Shown here one piece after another: positions 52,914 to 61,243 of a stretch of DNA of 64,000 bases. The translations under genes and the position numbers were made by a program. The notes beneath the pieces were generated by a model. That model had not been told where the DNA came from. It ran no database searches and worked only from the letters and a program-made list of their open reading frames with translations. Source of the stretch: Paludibaculum fermentans (GTDB lineage: Bacteria > Acidobacteriota > Terriglobia > Bryobacterales > Bryobacteraceae); the NCBI RefSeq assembly GCF_015277775.1, contig NZ_CP063849.1, positions 2,232,001-2,296,000 on the forward strand, read 5' to 3'. The first letter of the stretch is position 1. Every line of letters begins with the position of its first letter.

Positions 52914-54206
52914 ATGAGACTCGCTATTCCCTTGGGACTTCTGCTGGTGTGTGGGCTATCGGCCCAGACCACGCCAGTCGCGTTTACCGGCGCGCATATT
53001 ATCCCGATTGCCGGCAATGAGATTTCGAATGGCGTCCTGGTGGTGCAGAACGGAAAGATCGTCGCGGTAGGCGCGACGGGCTCCGTGACAATCCCCGCGG
53101 GCGCGCAGCGTGTGGACGCAACGGGCAAGGTGATCATGCCCGGGATTGTCGATTCGCACAGCCACATCGGGTCAGTGGAGGGGGGCGATGGCAGCGCTCC
53201 GATCCAGCCCGAGGTGCGGGTATTGGATGCCGTGAACGTGCGGGCGACGACCATGCAAAAGGCACGGTCGGGCGGCGTGACGACGGTGAATGTGATGCCG
53301 GGGTCCGGCCATCTGTCGAGCGGACAGACGCTGTACCTGAAGCTGCGGCCGGGCAATACGATTGACGACCTGCTGATCAAGCTGCCGGACGGGCGGATCG
53401 CCGGCGGGTTGAAGATGGCGAACGGCACGAACCCAAGGCGCGCGGCTCCGTTTCCAGGAACGCGGGCGAAGTCGGCCGCGCTGGTGCGCGAGCAGTTCAT
53501 CAAGGCGCAGGAGTACAAGGCCAAGATCGCGGCGGCGGGTACGGATGCGTCGAAGCTGCCGGCTCGGGATTTGAAGCTGGAGACACTGGTGGAGGTGTTG
53601 GACGGCAAGCGCGTGGTGCAGTTCCATACGCACCGGCATGACGACATCCTGACCGTGCTGCGGCTGGCCAACGAGTTCAAGTTCCGCGTGGTGCTGCATC
53701 ACGTGAGTGACGGCTGGATGGTGGCGGACGAGATTGCGAAGGCCAAGGTGCCGGTGTCGCTGATCGTGGTGGATTCGCCGGGCGGCAAGCTGGAGGCGAA
53801 GGACATGAACATGGCCAGCGGCGCCATTCTGGAGAAGGCCGGCGTGATGGTGGGCTTCCACACAGACGACGGTGTGACGGATTCGCGGCTGTTCCTGCGC
53901 GAGGCTGCGCTGTCGGTGCGGGCCGGGATGTCGAGGGAGAAGGCGCTGTACGGGATGACGATGGCCAACGCGCGGATCCTTGACCTGGATGCCCGGGTGG
54001 GTACCCTGGAAGCAGGCAAGGATGCGGATTTCCTGTTGATGAGCGGTGATCCGCTGAGCGTGTACTCGCATGTGCTGGAGACCTGGGTGGAGGGCGTGAA
54101 GGTGTTCGACCGCTCCGACCCCAAGGATCATCTGCTGGCCGTGGGCGGCTACGGAGCCAGCAGGAACGATGAGATCTACGTGGACGAATGCGAGGTGGAG
54201 CGTTGA
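52914..54206 (+). CDS. Secreted amidohydrolase (imidazolonepropionase-like), catalytic
   Basis: 430 residues from ATG 52914. Signal peptide RLAIPLGLLLVCGLSAQ. Metal ligands are present: HXH in MPGIVDSHSHIGSVEG, histidines in QFHTHRHDDILTV and RVVLHHVSDGWMVADE, and Asp in VGFHTDDGVTDSRLF. Composite beta domain at both ends (VAFTGAHIIPIAGNEISNGV, LDARVGTLEAGKDADFLLMS). This family of secreted amidohydrolases acts on C-N bonds of dipeptides or cyclic imides; the substrate is unknown. Translationally coupled to a degenerate paralogue. Confidence 0.9.
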   Translation: MRLAIPLGLLLVCGLSAQTTPVAFTGAHIIPIAGNEISNGVLVVQNGKIVAVGATGSVTIPAGAQRVDATGKVIMPGIVDSHSHIGSVEGGDGSAPIQPEVRVLDAVNVRATTMQKARSGGVTTVNVMPGSGHLSSGQTLYLKLRPGNTIDDLLIKLPDGRIAGGLKMANGTNPRRAAPFPGTRAKSAALVREQFIKAQEYKAKIAAAGTDASKLPARDLKLETLVEVLDGKRVVQFHTHRHDDILTVLRLANEFKFRVVLHHVSDGWMVADEIAKAKVPVSLIVVDSPGGKLEAKDMNMASGAILEKAGVMVGFHTDDGVTDSRLFLREAALSVRAGMSREKALYGMTMANARILDLDARVGTLEAGKDADFLLMSGDPLSVYSHVLETWVEGVKVFDRSDPKDHLLAVGGYGASRNDEIYVDECEVER

Positions 54207-55390
54207 AACGGATTCTAGTATTGCTGGCGGCCCTGGCGCCGATGGCGAGTGCACAGATCGCGATCCAGGGCGAGACGGTGTATACGATGGCCGGGGCTCC
54301 GCTGAAGAACGCAGTGGTGCTGGTGCGGGATGGCAAGATTGAGCGCGTGACGGCGGGCACGGCGCCGGCGGGCTACCAGGTGATCAAGGCCAAGGTAGTG
54401 ACTCCGGGGCTGATCGACGCGCATGCGGTGCTGGGGTTGAGCGGGTATCTGAACCAGCCGCAGGACCAGGACCAGATTGAGAACAGCGCGCCGATGCAGC
54501 CGGAGCTGCGGGCGATTGATGCGTTCGATCCGAAAGAGCGGCTGATCGAGTGGGTACGCGGGCTTGGCGTCACGACGATTCATACAGGCCATGGGCAAGG
54601 GATTCTGATCTCCGGGCAGACGATGATCATCAAGACGAATGCGGAGACGGCTGATCAGGCGATGGTGCCGGCGGCGATGATCGCGGCGACGCTGGGCAAT
54701 GATGCACGGGCGGGCCAGGGGAAGTCGCCGGGGACGCGGTCGAAGATGATCGCGATGCTGCGGGCTGAGCTGATCAAGGCTCAGGAGGCGGCGAAGAAGG
54801 CCTCGGACAAGGACAAGAAGGACACGGCGCGGGACCTGCGGCTGGAAGCGTTCGTGAAGCTGATCAATCGCGAGATGCCGCTGCTGATTACCGTGCATAA
54901 GGATAATGACATCCTGACGGCGCTGCGGCTGGCCAAGGAGTTCAACCTGAAGGTGGTGCTGGATGGCGTGGCGGACGCCCCGGAGGTGTTGGCGCAGATC
55001 AAAGCATCGGGGTATCCGGTGATCCTGCATCCGACGATGCAGCGGTCGAGCGGCGATGCGGAGAACCTGAGCATGGAGACGGCGTCGAAGCTGGCAGCGG
55101 CTGGGGTGCCATTCGCATTGCAGAGCGGGTTTGAGGGCTACGTGCCGAAGACCCGCGTGGTGTTGTGGGAAGCGGCACTGGCGGCGGCGAACGGGCTGGC
55201 GTTCGACAAGGCGCTGGGCAGCATCACGATCGACGCGGCCCGGCTGCTGGGCGTGGAGAAGCGCGTGGGCTCGCTGGAAGCGGGCAAGGACGCGGATGTG
55301 GCGCTGTATGACGGGGATCCGTTTGAATACACGACGCACTGCGTGGGCGTGCTGATTGACGGGAAGGTAGTTTCGGACACAGTCCGGTAA
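54203..55390 (+). CDS. Amidohydrolase paralogue lacking metal ligands
   Basis: 395 residues from TTG 54203 (TTGA overlap with the previous stop; ATG 54188 possible). Signal peptide KRILVLLAALAPMASAQ. Aligned to its upstream partner, HXH becomes DAHAVLG, the HH of VLHHVSDG becomes VLDGVADA, and GFHTDDGVTD becomes ALQSGFEGYV. Most metal-binding residues are therefore gone while the fold is kept (LGVEKRVGSLEAGKDADVAL). It is probably a pseudoenzyme that partners with the catalytic subunit. Confidence 0.88.
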   Translation: MKRILVLLAALAPMASAQIAIQGETVYTMAGAPLKNAVVLVRDGKIERVTAGTAPAGYQVIKAKVVTPGLIDAHAVLGLSGYLNQPQDQDQIENSAPMQPELRAIDAFDPKERLIEWVRGLGVTTIHTGHGQGILISGQTMIIKTNAETADQAMVPAAMIAATLGNDARAGQGKSPGTRSKMIAMLRAELIKAQEAAKKASDKDKKDTARDLRLEAFVKLINREMPLLITVHKDNDILTALRLAKEFNLKVVLDGVADAPEVLAQIKASGYPVILHPTMQRSSGDAENLSMETASKLAAAGVPFALQSGFEGYVPKTRVVLWEAALAAANGLAFDKALGSITIDAARLLGVEKRVGSLEAGKDADVALYDGDPFEYTTHCVGVLIDGKVVSDTVR

Positions 55391-55408
55391 ATGTTCAAAG
55401 AGGGGGGC

Positions 55409-55464
55409 TTGACGGCCTCTCTCTTTTTGCGCATACTGGTTTGCGACACAGACTGGTTTGCAAC
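55409..55464 (+). promoter_or_regulatory. Promoter with direct-repeat operator candidate
   Basis: TTGACG (55409-55414) and CATACT (55432-55437) are 17 bp apart. Overlapping and following the -10 box are two 13-bp direct repeats, ACTGGTTTGCGAC (55435-55447) and ACTGGTTTGCAAC (55452-55464), spaced 17 bp start to start. They precede a membrane protein gene co-transcribed with a winged-helix regulator, which may bind them. Confidence 0.6.
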
Positions 55465-55480
55465 TGACGGAGATAAGACT

Positions 55481-56110
55481 ATGACGCAGTATCCGAATCT
55501 GAAGGAGATTGAAGACCGGCCGATGCGGTCGTGGAACGTGGACGGGCTGCAAGAGTTGATCATGGGGGTCCTGTGGATCTTATGGGGCGGCCTGTGGCTG
55601 ATCGGGCAGGAGTTGCCGAAGGGCAAGCTTTACCAGGTGTACTGGCTGGTGGTGCCGGTGATGCTGGCCTTGAGCGGGTTTGCCGGGAACTGGGTGGTGC
55701 GGCGCTTGAAGCAGCGGGTGACGTTTCCGCGGTCGGGGTATGTGGCGTTGCGAGAGCCGACCCGGCGGGAGCGGATTGGGACGGCGGTGCTGGCGATTGT
55801 GGTGGCGCTGACACTGGCGGCGGTGATTGTCCGTGGCAGGCCGGAGGCGGTGGAGCACATGATTACTCCGGTGGTGGGGGTGATCCTGAGTTTGTCGTTC
55901 GTGGTGGCGAGTTTGAAGCAGAGGGCTCCGCACTTCCTGGTGCTGGCCGGAGTCGCGCTCGCTTTGGGGATTGCGCTGGGGGCGCTGCGGACGGGTTGGA
56001 TGTCGTTGAACTGGCTATTCGTGGTACTGGGTGTGGTGGCCGCCATTTCGGGGGCGATCCGGCTGTCGCGGTTTGTGCGGGAGAATGGCGTGCCGGTGGA
56101 GGGCGCATAG
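55481..56110 (+). CDS. Multi-pass membrane protein
   Basis: 209 residues from ATG 55481 with ACGGAG upstream. About five hydrophobic segments: LIMGVLWILWGGLWLIG, VYWLVVPVMLALSGFAG, IGTAVLAIVVALTLAAVIV, FLVLAGVALALGIALGAL, WLFVVLGVVAAISGAI. No family recognised. The winged-helix gene begins at the next base after its stop, so the two form a unit in which the regulator probably controls the membrane protein. Confidence 0.75.
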   Translation: MTQYPNLKEIEDRPMRSWNVDGLQELIMGVLWILWGGLWLIGQELPKGKLYQVYWLVVPVMLALSGFAGNWVVRRLKQRVTFPRSGYVALREPTRRERIGTAVLAIVVALTLAAVIVRGRPEAVEHMITPVVGVILSLSFVVASLKQRAPHFLVLAGVALALGIALGALRTGWMSLNWLFVVLGVVAAISGAIRLSRFVRENGVPVEGA

Positions 56111-56401
56111 ATGAACGACCTCGACCGCGTCATTCACGAACCGGCGCGGCTGCTGATTGTCGCCCTGCTCGCCAGCGTGAAGGAGTCTGATTTCCTGTGG
56201 CTGCAGAAAGAGAGCGAATTGACCAAAGGGAATCTGTCGAGCCACCTGGCGAAGCTGGAAGAGGCCGGGTATGTCGAGGTGGAGAAGAGCTTCCGGGGGA
56301 AGATTCCCTTGACTGTGCTGCGGTTGACGAAGGACGGGCGGGCCGCGTTTGTCGAATATAAGAAGCGGATGAACGGGTTGTTGGGGCGGGCTGGGGCGTG
56401 A
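56111..56401 (+). CDS. Winged-helix transcriptional regulator
   Basis: 96 residues. Compact winged helix of the PF13601/MarR-like 'transcriptional regulator' type: RVIHEPARLLIVALLASVKE, LQKESELTKGNLSSHLAKLE, EAGYVEVEKSFRGKIPLTVL, RLTKDGRAAFVEYKKRMNG. It has no ligand domain. The ATG directly follows the TAG of the membrane protein gene. Confidence 0.9.
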   Translation: MNDLDRVIHEPARLLIVALLASVKESDFLWLQKESELTKGNLSSHLAKLEEAGYVEVEKSFRGKIPLTVLRLTKDGRAAFVEYKKRMNGLLGRAGA

Positions 56402-56431
56402 GCCCCTGCTTGCGGCAGTAGGTTAGGGTAT

Positions 56432-56494
56432 CCGCTCTCTTACGATCGCGGCTCCGTTTGCGGTGCGGTTCCGTTTGCAGCGCGGCTGAGTTTG
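56432..56494. repeat. Dispersed head plus 16-17-bp tandem units
   Basis: Head CCGCTCTCTTACGATCGCGG followed by three units of the form GCGGCTCCGTTTGC / GTGCGGTTCCGTTTGC / GCGCGGCTGAGTTTGC. Same plan as 50026-50104 but with different unit sequence. It lies between convergent genes (regulator and radical SAM gene). Confidence 0.65.
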
Positions 56495-58138
56495 CTAGAC
56501 GCTGGCCCAGTTGCGGCGTTCGATGAAGGTCTCGGGCTCGTAGGTGACACCGCGGTCGAGACGCTTCTCTTCGCGGCGGGTGAGCCAGAGCATGATGGGG
56601 CCCAACAGCGTTCCGGCGGCCGTTGACCAGGATCCACATTCCTTGCGGATATCCTGGCGCAACGTATGGATGTGGGCCGATACGGTGGCGTTGGTAACTT
56701 TCAAGTGCCGCTCCATCGCCCAAAGCAGGGCGGAGTAGGACGTGCGCATGGTGGCGGCTTCGCGTTCGAAGCGCTGGCGTACGCGCAGATCGGGGTGCAG
56801 CCGGTATTTGCGGATGCCTTCCAAGGTGGTGCGGCAGATGCGGTAGAGCGAGGGTCCGTTCAGTTCGAAATCCCGTCCGAACGCATTGTCCAGGAAACGT
56901 TTGGACTCATCGAGCGAAATGTGGGGATGGCGCCAGTTGAACTTCCACTGGCCGTGCACGTCGGCGAGGTCGACATCGATCATGCGGCCTTCCTCGGTCA
57001 TCTGCGCGTGCAGGGGCGTGCCCGGCAGCGGCGTGTAGAGCATGAACTGATGGAAGTCGGTCTCGTGGGCGCAGGCGTAGTCGATTTCGCTTTCGATGTT
57101 CTGCGGGGTGTGGTGTTCCATGCCGACGATGGAGGAGCCGAGGACGCGGATGCCATGCGCGCGGAGCTGGTGTGTCAGCGACATGGTGTCGGAGCCGTTG
57201 AGCTTGGAATAACCGGAGAGCGGCGATTCCAGGCCCATCCAGATCCAGGAGATGCCTAATTCGATGAGCTCCTCCATGGTGTACTTCTGGATGGCGTTGG
57301 CGGACGAGAAGACGTAGAGTTCCCAGCTCTTGCCGGCCTTGCGCATGCAGTCGAGCAGTTCCATGGCCCGCTTGCGATGCAGCAGGAAGTTCTCGTCCAT
57401 CACAAAGAAAGAGTGAAAGCCGTGTTTTTCCTCGGCCTGGGCCATGGCGTCGTAGATCTGCCGGCCCGTATCGAAGAAGTTGATGAACTTGCCCTTGCCG
57501 CCGAAGAAGGCGGAGGTGGTGCAGAAGTTGCAGCCCATGGGGCAGCCGACCGAGGGGATGATGGTGGCGGCGGTGGAGCCGATGTTGCCGGGCAGTTTAA
57601 GCCCCATGACGCGATGGCCGAAGCCGGAGGCGATCTGCGGATGCACGACGGGCAGGGTGGGGTCCTGGTCGAGGAACGAGCGCATCCAGCCGACGCCTTC
57701 GCCCTTCACGATGTGATCGGCGTCGAGCATGAGATCGAGGCCCGGAATGGCCGCGATATGGCCGCCCACGACGATGGTGGAGTGCGGCGACAGACGGCGC
57801 ACGATCTTACACATCTCGCGAACCTTGCCCACGTTGACGATGATCGAGCTGATGCCGACGACGTCGTACTGGTTCTCTGTGAGTTCCCGCTCAAAGTCCT
57901 CACGCAAGGGAAAGTCGAGGACCGTGGACGGATTCTCGATATTCCTCTGGATAAACATGATGCCCCAGGAGCGGTGGAAGATGCGCAACGAATAGGGACC
58001 CTGGGCCCGGGTCACCTGATTGTGGTAGAGCTCCATCGGGTTGATGGAGCGGCTGCCGTACTGGTCGTCCTGCGCATAGGGTCCGAATACGGAAGTCAAT
58101 AGAACGCGGGCCTGACGGCCCTTCGGATGAGTGGTCAT
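56495..58138 (-). CDS. Cobalamin-type radical SAM protein
   Basis: 547 residues. The N-terminal part (YDVVGISSIIVNVGKVREMC, STIVVGGHIAAIPGLD, LDADHIVKGEGVGWMRSFL) is a B12-binding-like Rossmann domain without the classic D-x-H-x-x-G. The radical SAM motif is IPSVGCPMGCNFCTTSAFFG (C-x3-C-x2-C), then FFVMDENFLLHRKRAMELLD and ISWIWMGLESPLSGYSKLNG. The C-terminal 120 residues are family-specific helices. Enzymes of this class methylate or rearrange unactivated carbons; in acidobacteria some act in membrane-lipid synthesis. No substrate can be assigned here. Stand-alone gene. Confidence 0.85.
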   Translation of the reverse strand: MTTHPKGRQARVLLTSVFGPYAQDDQYGSRSINPMELYHNQVTRAQGPYSLRIFHRSWGIMFIQRNIENPSTVLDFPLREDFERELTENQYDVVGISSIIVNVGKVREMCKIVRRLSPHSTIVVGGHIAAIPGLDLMLDADHIVKGEGVGWMRSFLDQDPTLPVVHPQIASGFGHRVMGLKLPGNIGSTAATIIPSVGCPMGCNFCTTSAFFGGKGKFINFFDTGRQIYDAMAQAEEKHGFHSFFVMDENFLLHRKRAMELLDCMRKAGKSWELYVFSSANAIQKYTMEELIELGISWIWMGLESPLSGYSKLNGSDTMSLTHQLRAHGIRVLGSSIVGMEHHTPQNIESEIDYACAHETDFHQFMLYTPLPGTPLHAQMTEEGRMIDVDLADVHGQWKFNWRHPHISLDESKRFLDNAFGRDFELNGPSLYRICRTTLEGIRKYRLHPDLRVRQRFEREAATMRTSYSALLWAMERHLKVTNATVSAHIHTLRQDIRKECGSWSTAAGTLLGPIMLWLTRREEKRLDRGVTYEPETFIERRNWASV

Positions 58139-58262
58139 TTCAACACTTCGGTGAAACAGAGTATTAGATCTGTTTCCACTTTGATGCTAGCACCGGCACC
58201 CCATCCAGCAGCCCAAGAATCAGGCCCGCGATTGTAATACTTTTGTCGCCGGAGGGCTGTGT

Positions 58263-59627
58263 TTATTCAGGTACGGAGGGCAGGCCCGCCAGCGCCATGG
58301 CCAATTCGTTGTCTTCGTACTGGAGGTCAGTCAGCTTACCGGCGAAGTAATCCGTGTAGGACTGCATATCGAAATGACCGTGACCGCTGAGGTTGAAGAG
58401 GATGGTTTCGGCCTTCCCTTCGGCCTTGCAGCGCAGGGCTTCGTCGATGGCTCCGCGAACGGCGTGGTTGGCTTCCGGCGCCGGCAGGATGCCTTCACTG
58501 CGGCCGAAGAGGACTCCGGCTTCGAAGCAGGCGAGTTGATGGTAGGACCGGGCCTCGATGAGTCCCAGCTCCGCGCAATGGCTGACCAGGGGAGCCATGC
58601 CGTGGTAGCGGAGGCCGCCGGCATGGAAGCCAGGGGGCGTGAAGGTGCTGCCCAGGGTGTGCATCTTCGTGAGCGGGGTGAGGTGCGCGGTATCGCCGAA
58701 ATCGTAGGCGTACTTGCCCTTGGTGATGGAGGGGCAGGCGGCGGGTTCGACGGCGAGGATGCGGGTCTTCCTGCCGCCGCGCAGGGTCTGGCCGATGTAG
58801 GGGAAGCTGATGCCGGCGAAGTTCGAGCCGCCGCCGGTGCAGGCGATGACGACATCCGGGGCGTCGCCGGCCATGTCCATCTGGAGCATGGCTTCCTGGC
58901 CAATGACGGTCTGGTGCAGCAGGACGTGATTGAGCACGCTGCCGAGAGCGTATTTGGTGTCGTCGCGCTGCGCGGCGACTTCCACGGCTTCACTGATGGC
59001 GATGCCGAGGCTGCCTGGGTGATCGGGACGTTTTTCGAGAATCGCGCGGCCAGAGGCGGTCTCGTTGGAAGGGGACGCGATGCAGCGCGCTCCGTAGCTC
59101 TCCATCAGGGCCCGGCGATAGGGCTTCTGATTATAAGAGACGCGGACCATGAACACCTCAATCTCCAGGCCGAAGAACGCGCCGGAGAGCGCCAGGGACG
59201 AGCCCCACTGCCCTGCTCCGGTTTCGGTGGAGATGCGCTTCACGCCGGCTTCCTTGTTGTAGAAGGCCTGGGCGATGGCGGTGTTGGGTTTATGGGAGCC
59301 GGCGGGGCTCACGCCTTCGTACTTGTAATAGATCTTGGCCGGAGTGTCGAGCGCCTTTTCGAGACGGCGGGCGCGGTAGAGCGGGCTGGGGCGCCACTGG
59401 CGATAGATGTCGCGAACCGGAGAGGGAATCTCGATCTCACGTTCGGTGGAAACCTCCTGGAGGATGAGACTCATGGGGAAGAGCGGCTCGAGGTCGGCCG
59501 GGCCCACGGGCTGCATGGTGCCGGGGTGGAGGACCGGCGGCGGCGGGGTGGGCAGGTCAGCGACCAGGTTGTACCAGTGCTTCGGGATCTGAGTTTCGTC
59601 GAGGATGTATTTGACGGTGTCGGACAT
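58263..59627 (-). CDS. TrpB2-type tryptophan synthase beta chain-like enzyme
   Basis: 454 residues from ATG 59627 with GGAG upstream. TrpB2 N-terminus YILDETQIPKHWYNLVADLP. PLP Lys in SPAGSHKPNTAIAQAFYNKE, glutamate and phosphate-binding regions STETGAGQWGSSLALSGAFF and IACTGGGSNFAGISFPYIG. TrpB2 enzymes make tryptophan from indole and serine without needing TrpA. No trp operon is nearby, consistent with a stand-alone indole-salvage role. The long upstream open frame to 60164 is antisense to the sulfatase and is not coding. Confidence 0.93.
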   Translation of the reverse strand: MSDTVKYILDETQIPKHWYNLVADLPTPPPPVLHPGTMQPVGPADLEPLFPMSLILQEVSTEREIEIPSPVRDIYRQWRPSPLYRARRLEKALDTPAKIYYKYEGVSPAGSHKPNTAIAQAFYNKEAGVKRISTETGAGQWGSSLALSGAFFGLEIEVFMVRVSYNQKPYRRALMESYGARCIASPSNETASGRAILEKRPDHPGSLGIAISEAVEVAAQRDDTKYALGSVLNHVLLHQTVIGQEAMLQMDMAGDAPDVVIACTGGGSNFAGISFPYIGQTLRGGRKTRILAVEPAACPSITKGKYAYDFGDTAHLTPLTKMHTLGSTFTPPGFHAGGLRYHGMAPLVSHCAELGLIEARSYHQLACFEAGVLFGRSEGILPAPEANHAVRGAIDEALRCKAEGKAETILFNLSGHGHFDMQSYTDYFAGKLTDLQYEDNELAMALAGLPSVPE

Positions 59628-59747
59628 AAGGTACTCCAGGGATGGGTTGAAGGGGCAGTTTATCAAGTTGAGGCCGCCTGAGGGGCGCGGAGTGGGCCGA
59701 TTTGCATCGCGGCGCGGCTTCTGGTGTGCTGTTTCTGAGCTTCGCGT

Positions 59748-61151
59748 ATGATTCACACCCCTTCTCCATTCAACCGCCGTAGCGCTCTTCGCCTTTTGGG
59801 TGGAGCCTCGGCGAGCGCTTTGGCGTCCGGCCAGACACGCCGGCCGAACTTCCTGGTGATCGTGACGGACGACCATGGCATCGGCGATGTCGGGTGTTTC
59901 GGGCAGAAGGAGGCGTTGACCCCAAACCTGGACCGGTTGGCGTCGTCGGGCGTGCGGTTCACGCAGTGGTACTCGAATGCTCCTGTGTGTTCGGCCTCGC
60001 GGGCCGCGATTCTGACGGGCAAGTACCCTGACCGGACGGGTGTGCAGGGCGCGCTGCCGTCGCAGCCGACGTTTGATGTGCCGGGGCTGCGAAGAGGGGA
60101 GATCACCTTCCCTGCCCTGCTGAAGCAGGCGGGCTACGGCACGGCGGCCTTTGGGAAGTGGCATGTGGGCAGTGCGCCGCAGAGCCGGCCAATGGCGCAG
60201 GGGTTCGATCAGTTCTTCGGGTGGTACTCGGGGTGGCTGGATGCGTACTCACACCGGTATTACCAGTTGGGCTCGGCTCCGGGCAAGATCTTCCACGATC
60301 TGTGGCGCAACACGGAGGAGGTGTTCGAAGAGCCGGTGTACATGACGGAACTGCTGGCGCGCGAGGCTTCGGCTCATCTGGCGAAACAGCAGAGGCAGCA
60401 GCCGTTCCTGATGTACCTGGCGTTTGGCGCGCCGCACTACTCGATGATGGCTCCGAAGAAGTACCTGGATCGATTTCCGGCGTCGATGGAGCGCGACCGG
60501 CGGACTCACCTGGCGATGGTGGCGGCTGTGGATGACGCCGTGGGCCTGTTGTTGGATCAATTGCGGCGGCAGGGCCTGGAGGAGGACACGGTGGTGTTCT
60601 TCCAGGCGGATAACGGCGCGACGCGCGAGGTGCGGGCATCGAGCACGGCTCAGCCTTATACAGGCGGCAGCAACGGGTCGTATCGTGGGTACAAGCTGGG
60701 GCTGTTCGATGGCGGGATGCATGTGCCGGCGATGCTGCGGGCTCCGGGCTTCGTGCAGCCGGGCCAGGTGTGGGAGCGGCCGTTGCTGTCGATGGATCTG
60801 TTGCCGACGTTTCTGTCGATGGCCGGTCAGGCGGGCCGCATTCCGGCGGGTGTGGACGGGCAGGACATTCTGCCGGTACTGCGCGGGGAAAAACAGACGC
60901 ACGAAGATATGTTCTGGAGTTTCAACAAGGAACGCGCGTTGCGGCAGGGGGACTGGAAGCTGATTGTAAATCCTCCGGCGTTTCCGGGGGAGGAGACCGG
61001 CGAGAAGGTGTGGCTGTCGAACCTGGAGGCGGATCCGGGCGAGAAGAGGAATGTGGCCGGGCAGGAGAGAGAACGGGTACGTCAGATGCTGCAGAAGATC
61101 CGGGGCTGGGAGAAGTATGTCGGGATTCCGGGGGAGGCCGTGGTTGAGTAG
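59748..61151 (+). CDS. Sulfatase (formylglycine-dependent)
   Basis: 467 residues from ATG 59748. A twin-arginine-like leader NRRSALRLLGGASASALA precedes the enzyme. Metal-binding RPNFLVIVTDDHGIGDVGCF. The formylglycine motif is NAPVCSASRAAILTGKYPDR, i.e. C-x-A-x-R, an accepted variant of C-x-P-x-R. GKWHVG and FFQADNGATREV provide further active-site residues. Exported arylsulfatase-like enzyme, probably releasing sulfate from polysaccharides or other esters. No anaerobic sulfatase-maturase lies next to it. Confidence 0.93.
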   Translation: MIHTPSPFNRRSALRLLGGASASALASGQTRRPNFLVIVTDDHGIGDVGCFGQKEALTPNLDRLASSGVRFTQWYSNAPVCSASRAAILTGKYPDRTGVQGALPSQPTFDVPGLRRGEITFPALLKQAGYGTAAFGKWHVGSAPQSRPMAQGFDQFFGWYSGWLDAYSHRYYQLGSAPGKIFHDLWRNTEEVFEEPVYMTELLAREASAHLAKQQRQQPFLMYLAFGAPHYSMMAPKKYLDRFPASMERDRRTHLAMVAAVDDAVGLLLDQLRRQGLEEDTVVFFQADNGATREVRASSTAQPYTGGSNGSYRGYKLGLFDGGMHVPAMLRAPGFVQPGQVWERPLLSMDLLPTFLSMAGQAGRIPAGVDGQDILPVLRGEKQTHEDMFWSFNKERALRQGDWKLIVNPPAFPGEETGEKVWLSNLEADPGEKRNVAGQERERVRQMLQKIRGWEKYVGIPGEAVVE

Positions 61152-61202
61152 GGAGAGCCCGCGGGCCTCCTCGGTTGGTTGGTTGGAGCCTTTCGGTATC
61201 TC

Positions 61203-61241
61203 CCCCGCTCACTCGCGATCGCGGCTCTGCTCGCGGCGGGG
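61203..61241. repeat. Short copy of the dispersed CCGCTC...TCGCGG element
   Basis: CCCGCTCACTCGCGATCGCGGCTCTGCTCGCGGCGGGG shares the head of the elements at 50026 and 56432. CCGCGAGCAGAGCCGCGATCGCGAG on the other strand is highly self-complementary (CGCGATCGCG palindrome). It lies between the convergent sulfatase and NtrC-type genes and may end transcription. Confidence 0.6.
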
Positions 61242-61243
61242 CG

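Noticed and set aside
59628..60164. N-terminal extension of the TrpB2 gene
   Set aside because: It would be antisense to the sulfatase start, has no TrpB similarity, and a good ribosome binding site precedes ATG 59627.
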